Positions 61,901 through 64,000 of a DNA stretch of 64,000 bases are shown here, in pieces. Below the pieces are notes generated by a model that did no database searches, had not been told where the DNA came from, and saw nothing but the letters and a program-made list of their open reading frames with translations. The translations under genes were made by a program, and so were the position numbers. Position 1 is the first letter of the stretch. Every line of letters begins with the position of its first letter. The DNA is from Algoriphagus aestuarii (GTDB taxonomy: Bacteria > Bacteroidota > Bacteroidia > Cytophagales > Cyclobacteriaceae): contig JAFIDK010000002.1 in the NCBI GenBank assembly GCA_017051695.1, forward strand, positions 1 to 64,000, written 5' to 3'.

Positions 61901-62363
61901 GGCTTTTATTATAGAGGAATTGACTGATTTGGTAGAGGAAGCGATTTATCTGGAATTTGATCGGATTACAGAAAGAGGAGGAGTGCTTGGAGCCATGGAA
62001 ACTATGTACCAAAGAGGTAAAATCCAAGAAGAAAGCCTTCATTACGAAATGCTGAAACATACCGGAGAATATCCGATCATCGGAGTGAATACGTTCCTTT
62101 CTTCGGATGGATCTCCTACAGTAACTCCAGGTGAAGTGATCAGAGCCACTAAAGAAGAAAAAGAAGATCAGATTTCTACTTTGAAAAAATTGAATCAATC
62201 GTATCCTGACCGTGTTGAAGAAAATCTTAAAGCATTGAAATTGGCAGCTGTAAAAAATGAGAATATTTTTGCCGAGTTGATGGAGGCTGCTAAATATTGC
62301 TCTCTTGGACAGATTACCCATGCTTTGTATGAAGTGGGAGGACAATACCGAAGAAATATGTAA
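58986..62363 (+). CDS. icmF: IcmF-type fused B12-dependent acyl-CoA mutase
   Basis: A 1125-residue fusion. Residues 1-140 bind cobalamin (DGHDAA, His26, with GGGGGTIL). A G-protein chaperone domain follows with P-loop GTGGAGKS (203-210) and [12 protein letters not shown]. The C-terminal half is the mutase barrel. Two positions that give methylmalonyl-CoA mutase its substrate choice (Tyr and Arg) appear here as Phe586 (TRMFAGEG) and Gln774 ([10 protein letters not shown]) in my by-eye alignment, the pattern of isobutyryl-CoA mutase. It interconverts isobutyryl-CoA and butyryl-CoA, or related acids, and the fused GTPase guards cofactor loading. It links branched-chain acid breakdown to fatty acid routes. 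Confidence 0.92.
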   Translation: MTVSTEIYKPKNHIRIVTAASLFDGHDAAINIMRRIIQSTGCEVIHLGHNRSVQEIVDCAIQEDVQAIAITSYQGGHVEFFKYMFDLLKEKGAGHIKIFGGGGGTILLEEIKELHEYGIARIYAPDDGRAMGLQGMINDLVKQSDFPIGDQLQKDFKIDRENKAFIGRAISAFENFPEKSKSLLEEVRTSSAGSQTPVLGITGTGGAGKSSLVDELVRRFLIDFEDKTLAIISVDPSKRKTGGALLGDRIRMNAIHHPRVFMRSLATRQSNLALSRYVQDAVDTVKAFGFDLVILETSGIGQSDTEIIEHSDLSLYVMTPEYGAASQLEKIDMLDFADVIALNKFDKRGALDAIRDVKKQFKRNHNLWEIADEEIPVFGTIASQFNDPGMNQLYKALISKINTAHEGWESSFELSAGTSEKIYIIPPARTRYLSEIAETNRNFDVWVEEQKEIAQKLYSIQKSMDTIQSMQVEDSDRLVKELAEVYSKMELELDPKNKKWIEEWPEEAAKYGDEFYVFKVRDKEIKVKTYSKSLSDTKIPKISLPKYEAWGDLLKWGLRENVPGKFPYTAGVFPFKREGEDPTRMFAGEGSPERTNKRFHYVSKDMPAKRLSTAFDSVTLYGEDPDYRPDIYGKIGNSGVNVCCLDDAKKLYSGFNLVDPMTSVSMTINGPAATMTAFFMNAAIDQQCEVYIKANGLEEEVDRKIEEIYQKKGMNRPIYTGKIPEGSDGLGLMLLGVTGDQVLPKDVYDQIKTETVSRVRGTVQADILKEDQAQNTCIFSTEFSLRLMGDVQQYFIENGIRNFYSVSISGYHIAEAGANPITQLALTLSNGFTYVEYYVSRGMDINKFAPNLSFFFSNGIDPEYAVIGRVARRVWAKAMKLKYGANERSQMLKYHIQTSGRSLHAQEIDFNDIRTTLQALYAIYDNCNSLHTNAYDEAITTPTEASVRRAMAIQLIINKELGLAKNENPLQGAFIIEELTDLVEEAIYLEFDRITERGGVLGAMETMYQRGKIQEESLHYEMLKHTGEYPIIGVNTFLSSDGSPTVTPGEVIRATKEEKEDQISTLKKLNQSYPDRVEENLKALKLAAVKNENIFAELMEAAKYCSLGQITHALYEVGGQYRRNM

Positions 62364-62412
62364 AGCTTCTTTGAAAAAGGAGAAATTGGTTAATTACTAT
62401 AATAAATAAAAC

Positions 62413-62829
62413 ATGTCAAAAAGGAATGTGACAGTTCGTATGAAAGCGGACTACGAATACGAGGCAGTAAATCCTCAGGGAAACGTTGTTCAGATCGATA
62501 TGTATGATGCACCGGAAAAGAAAGCCCAATCTCCGATGGATTTATTGCTTTCGGCGCTCGGTGGCTGCTCTGCTGTTGATGCGGTTTTAATGATGAAGAA
62601 AAAGAGGAGAACGATTGAATCTTTTACAGTTGATGTAGAGGGAATCAGAAATGATGGTGTTCCGGCTTATTATACAGACATCCATTTGTCTTTCACGCTG
62701 GTCTCTCCTGATGCCAATGAGACGGAATTTGGTAAAGTAGTGGCGCTCTCAGTAGATAAATATTGTTCTGTGGCTTCCTCTTTGAATCCAAAAATCACCT
62801 ATTCCTTCCTTGTCAAAAGACCTTCATGA
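62413..62829 (+). CDS. OsmC family protein
   Basis: A 138-residue OsmC/Ohr-type protein. The motif SALGGCSAVDAVLMMKKKR near residues 47-65 contains the first redox cysteine (GGCS), and the second cysteine is in SVDKYCSVASSL near residue 117. These act as thiol peroxidases for organic hydroperoxides using dithiol reductants. It follows icmF by about 50 bp and its stop codon overlaps the start of the next small gene (ATGA). Confidence 0.9.
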   Translation: MSKRNVTVRMKADYEYEAVNPQGNVVQIDMYDAPEKKAQSPMDLLLSALGGCSAVDAVLMMKKKRRTIESFTVDVEGIRNDGVPAYYTDIHLSFTLVSPDANETEFGKVVALSVDKYCSVASSLNPKITYSFLVKRPS

Positions 62830-63065
62830 GAGTTATTCAGGAATTTACCCAGGAGGAAATACGTGTCAGTATTTTCTCCTGGAATAATAAATACATTATC
62901 AAATATGAGTTTGGCCCGATGGAACAGACCTTTAAGGTGAGTGAAATGGAAGTGCTGGAGGAAAGTGATCTTGGGATTTTTTGGAAAGGAGATTTTTTTC
63001 AGACTGTGAAACAAAGATTTGAAGAAATGGGAAAAACTTTTCGTGCACAGTTGGAAAATCTTTAA
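62826..63065 (+). CDS. Small protein of unknown function, 79 residues
   Basis: The ATG at 62826 overlaps the OsmC TGA by 4 bp, which favours it over a start 63 bp earlier inside osmC. The 79-residue product begins MRVIQEFTQEEIRVSIFSWNN and has KYIIKYEFGPMEQTFKVSE and an acidic/basic helix at the end. No known motif is seen. Coupling to osmC makes a real gene likely. Confidence 0.75.
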   Translation: MRVIQEFTQEEIRVSIFSWNNKYIIKYEFGPMEQTFKVSEMEVLEESDLGIFWKGDFFQTVKQRFEEMGKTFRAQLENL

Positions 63066-63087
63066 TTTCCCTACTTGTGCAAGTCCT

Positions 63088-64000
63088 ATGGTAAGAAACA
63101 ACTGGTATTTATTTTTAATCATTTGCTCATTTTTTTCCTGCAATAGGGAATTGACAAAAGAAGACCTCCCTGAAACCGAACACCTTACTTTAATGGTGAA
63201 AGAAATGGAGGAGGAAATTCTGGTTTTAGAAAAAGAAATCATCTGGTTGGAAAGTTTTTACCAAGGACTCCTTGAAAACAAGGACTATTTATTAAATCAT
63301 GCAGACAGAAATAAATACATTTTTGAAGGGGCATTTTCCAACAATATACCGGTAGAAGGAGATGGCTTAAGTAAGTTGATCCTTTCTTCCATTTCTCCTG
63401 ATCCAAAAAAATCGTTAGATGAAATCTATTTTACTAATGGTTTAGATTCAGCTTTTAAAGCTGTCTATGACCGACATGATATTATCGCACAGGTTTATTC
63501 AAATTCTACCATGCAGGTGTCACGGGTATATCCTCCTTACGATGCTCAAAACTTAATGGATCCGGATATTAACCTGAAGAAATATAATTTCTATTATGAG
63601 GCTGACCTGGAGCATAACCCTGCTAAAAAATCAGTTTGGATACCTGAAGTTTATGTAGATCCGGCTGGGAAAGGTTGGATTATGTCCTTGGTACATCCGG
63701 TTTATGAAGGGGCTGAACTATTTGCTGTCCTCGGAATTGATATTACAGTAGATGAAATCCTTCATCGATTTCTTGATGTGAAAGAAGGTAATTATTTAAT
63801 TGTCAATGAAAAAGGAGATATTGTTTCTGGTAAATCATCTGCCATTGAAGCTTTGAGTTTACCTCCCTTAAAAAATCATATCTATAGGGAAACGATTCAA
63901 GCTGATAATTTCAGGATTTCGGATTTTAATTTATTTATGAGCAAAAGTAAAGGAGTGAGAGAGATGGCTCAAGCTTTTATTTTCAATAAGGAAAATAAAT
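63088..64000 (+). CDS. PDC/Cache sensor-like lipoprotein, 3' end missing
   Basis: The frame from ATG 63088 is open through the window end (304 codons seen). The signal peptide ends with a lipobox at Cys18 (FFSC). The body starts with a helix-rich, charged segment (LTKEDLPETEH, LVLEKEIIWLE) and continues with a double-Cache-like sensor fold (VWIPEVYVDPAGKGWIMSLVHPVYEG, AVLGIDITVDEILHR, YLIVNEKGDIVSG). Cache domains bind small molecules in extracellular sensors; here the domain is on a lipoprotein, without the usual transmembrane helix. No kinase or methyl-accepting domain has appeared by the window end. It follows the 79-residue gene by 22 bp. Confidence 0.75.
   Translation, partial: MVRNNWYLFLIICSFFSCNRELTKEDLPETEHLTLMVKEMEEEILVLEKEIIWLESFYQGLLENKDYLLNHADRNKYIFEGAFSNNIPVEGDGLSKLILSSISPDPKKSLDEIYFTNGLDSAFKAVYDRHDIIAQVYSNSTMQVSRVYPPYDAQNLMDPDINLKKYNFYYEADLEHNPAKKSVWIPEVYVDPAGKGWIMSLVHPVYEGAELFAVLGIDITVDEILHRFLDVKEGNYLIVNEKGDIVSGKSSAIEALSLPPLKNHIYRETIQADNFRISDFNLFMSKSKGVREMAQAFIFNKENK

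Noticed and set aside
61821-62345. A 174-codon minus-strand frame inside icmF
   Set aside because: The plus-strand mutase is conserved over its full length here.

Overview
The window reads as ordinary chromosome of a Bacteroidota bacterium of the Cytophagales, most like the Algoriphagus/Cyclobacteriaceae group (inferred from gene content, not from rRNA, which is absent). Signs are a type IX secretion C-terminal domain, many lipoproteins, promoters of the TTTG/TAnnTTTG type, a fused E1 alpha/beta dehydrogenase, a split transketolase, the rpmF-fabH-efp-accB-accC cluster, and families largely known from this phylum. I see no phage, insertion sequence, CRISPR array, tRNA or rRNA. The one clear structural RNA gene is rnpB.

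Layout. 1-2.5 kb: the end of a T9SS cargo protein, then a GNAT acetyltransferase. 2.5-9.8 kb: a tightly packed minus-strand run of eight genes (LD-carboxypeptidase, SGNH lipase, DUF4377/META lipoprotein, FAH hydrolase, M23 peptidase, Bcp, and two transketolase halves) ending at a terminator. 9.8-13.1 kb: an ECF sigma factor coupled to a hydrolase and a membrane protein, bracketed by inverted copies of a hairpin-rich intergenic repeat and followed by a 7-bp tandem array. 13-19.4 kb: PBP4-type peptidase, DUF423, YggS, then a coupled GH3-LysE pair, a small membrane protein and DUF502. 19.5-25.7 kb: alanine dehydrogenase, E1 dehydrogenase, a fold-back element, a LuxE-like protein and a 39-residue lipoprotein. 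25.6-34.7 kb: an NtrC-type regulator without a DNA-binding domain, rnpB, two DUF proteins, an S9 peptidase, an EEP nuclease, an acyltransferase and PPK2. 34.8-40.1 kb: two paralogous S8 proteases flanking an adenylate cyclase/TPR protein. 40.1-46.1 kb: a three-gene operon of the planctomycete cytochrome type (PSD1, DUF1501, cytochrome/LRR). 46.2-52 kb: accC, accB, efp, fabH, rpmF, DUF177, pdxA. 52-58.5 kb: rsmA, mgtE, a 2-hydroxyacid dehydrogenase, greA with a hairpin leader, a HIT protein, a sugar kinase and a sugar porter. 59-64 kb: a full-length IcmF-type mutase, OsmC, a small protein and the start of a sensor lipoprotein.

How the genes work together. Amino-acid carbon flow is prominent: alanine dehydrogenase, branched-chain-type E1 and the B12 mutase fit amino-acid and acyl-CoA catabolism, with acc/fab genes for lipid synthesis. 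Cell-wall enzymes (LdcA, M23, PBP4) and surface proteases (S8, S9) point to an active envelope. The parts I find least explained are the repeat system at 9.8-13 kb, the protease pair with RPxMQ repeats, the PSD1 trio, the GH3-LysE pair and the greA leader. All functional statements are from reading sequence by eye; no search or structure program was run.
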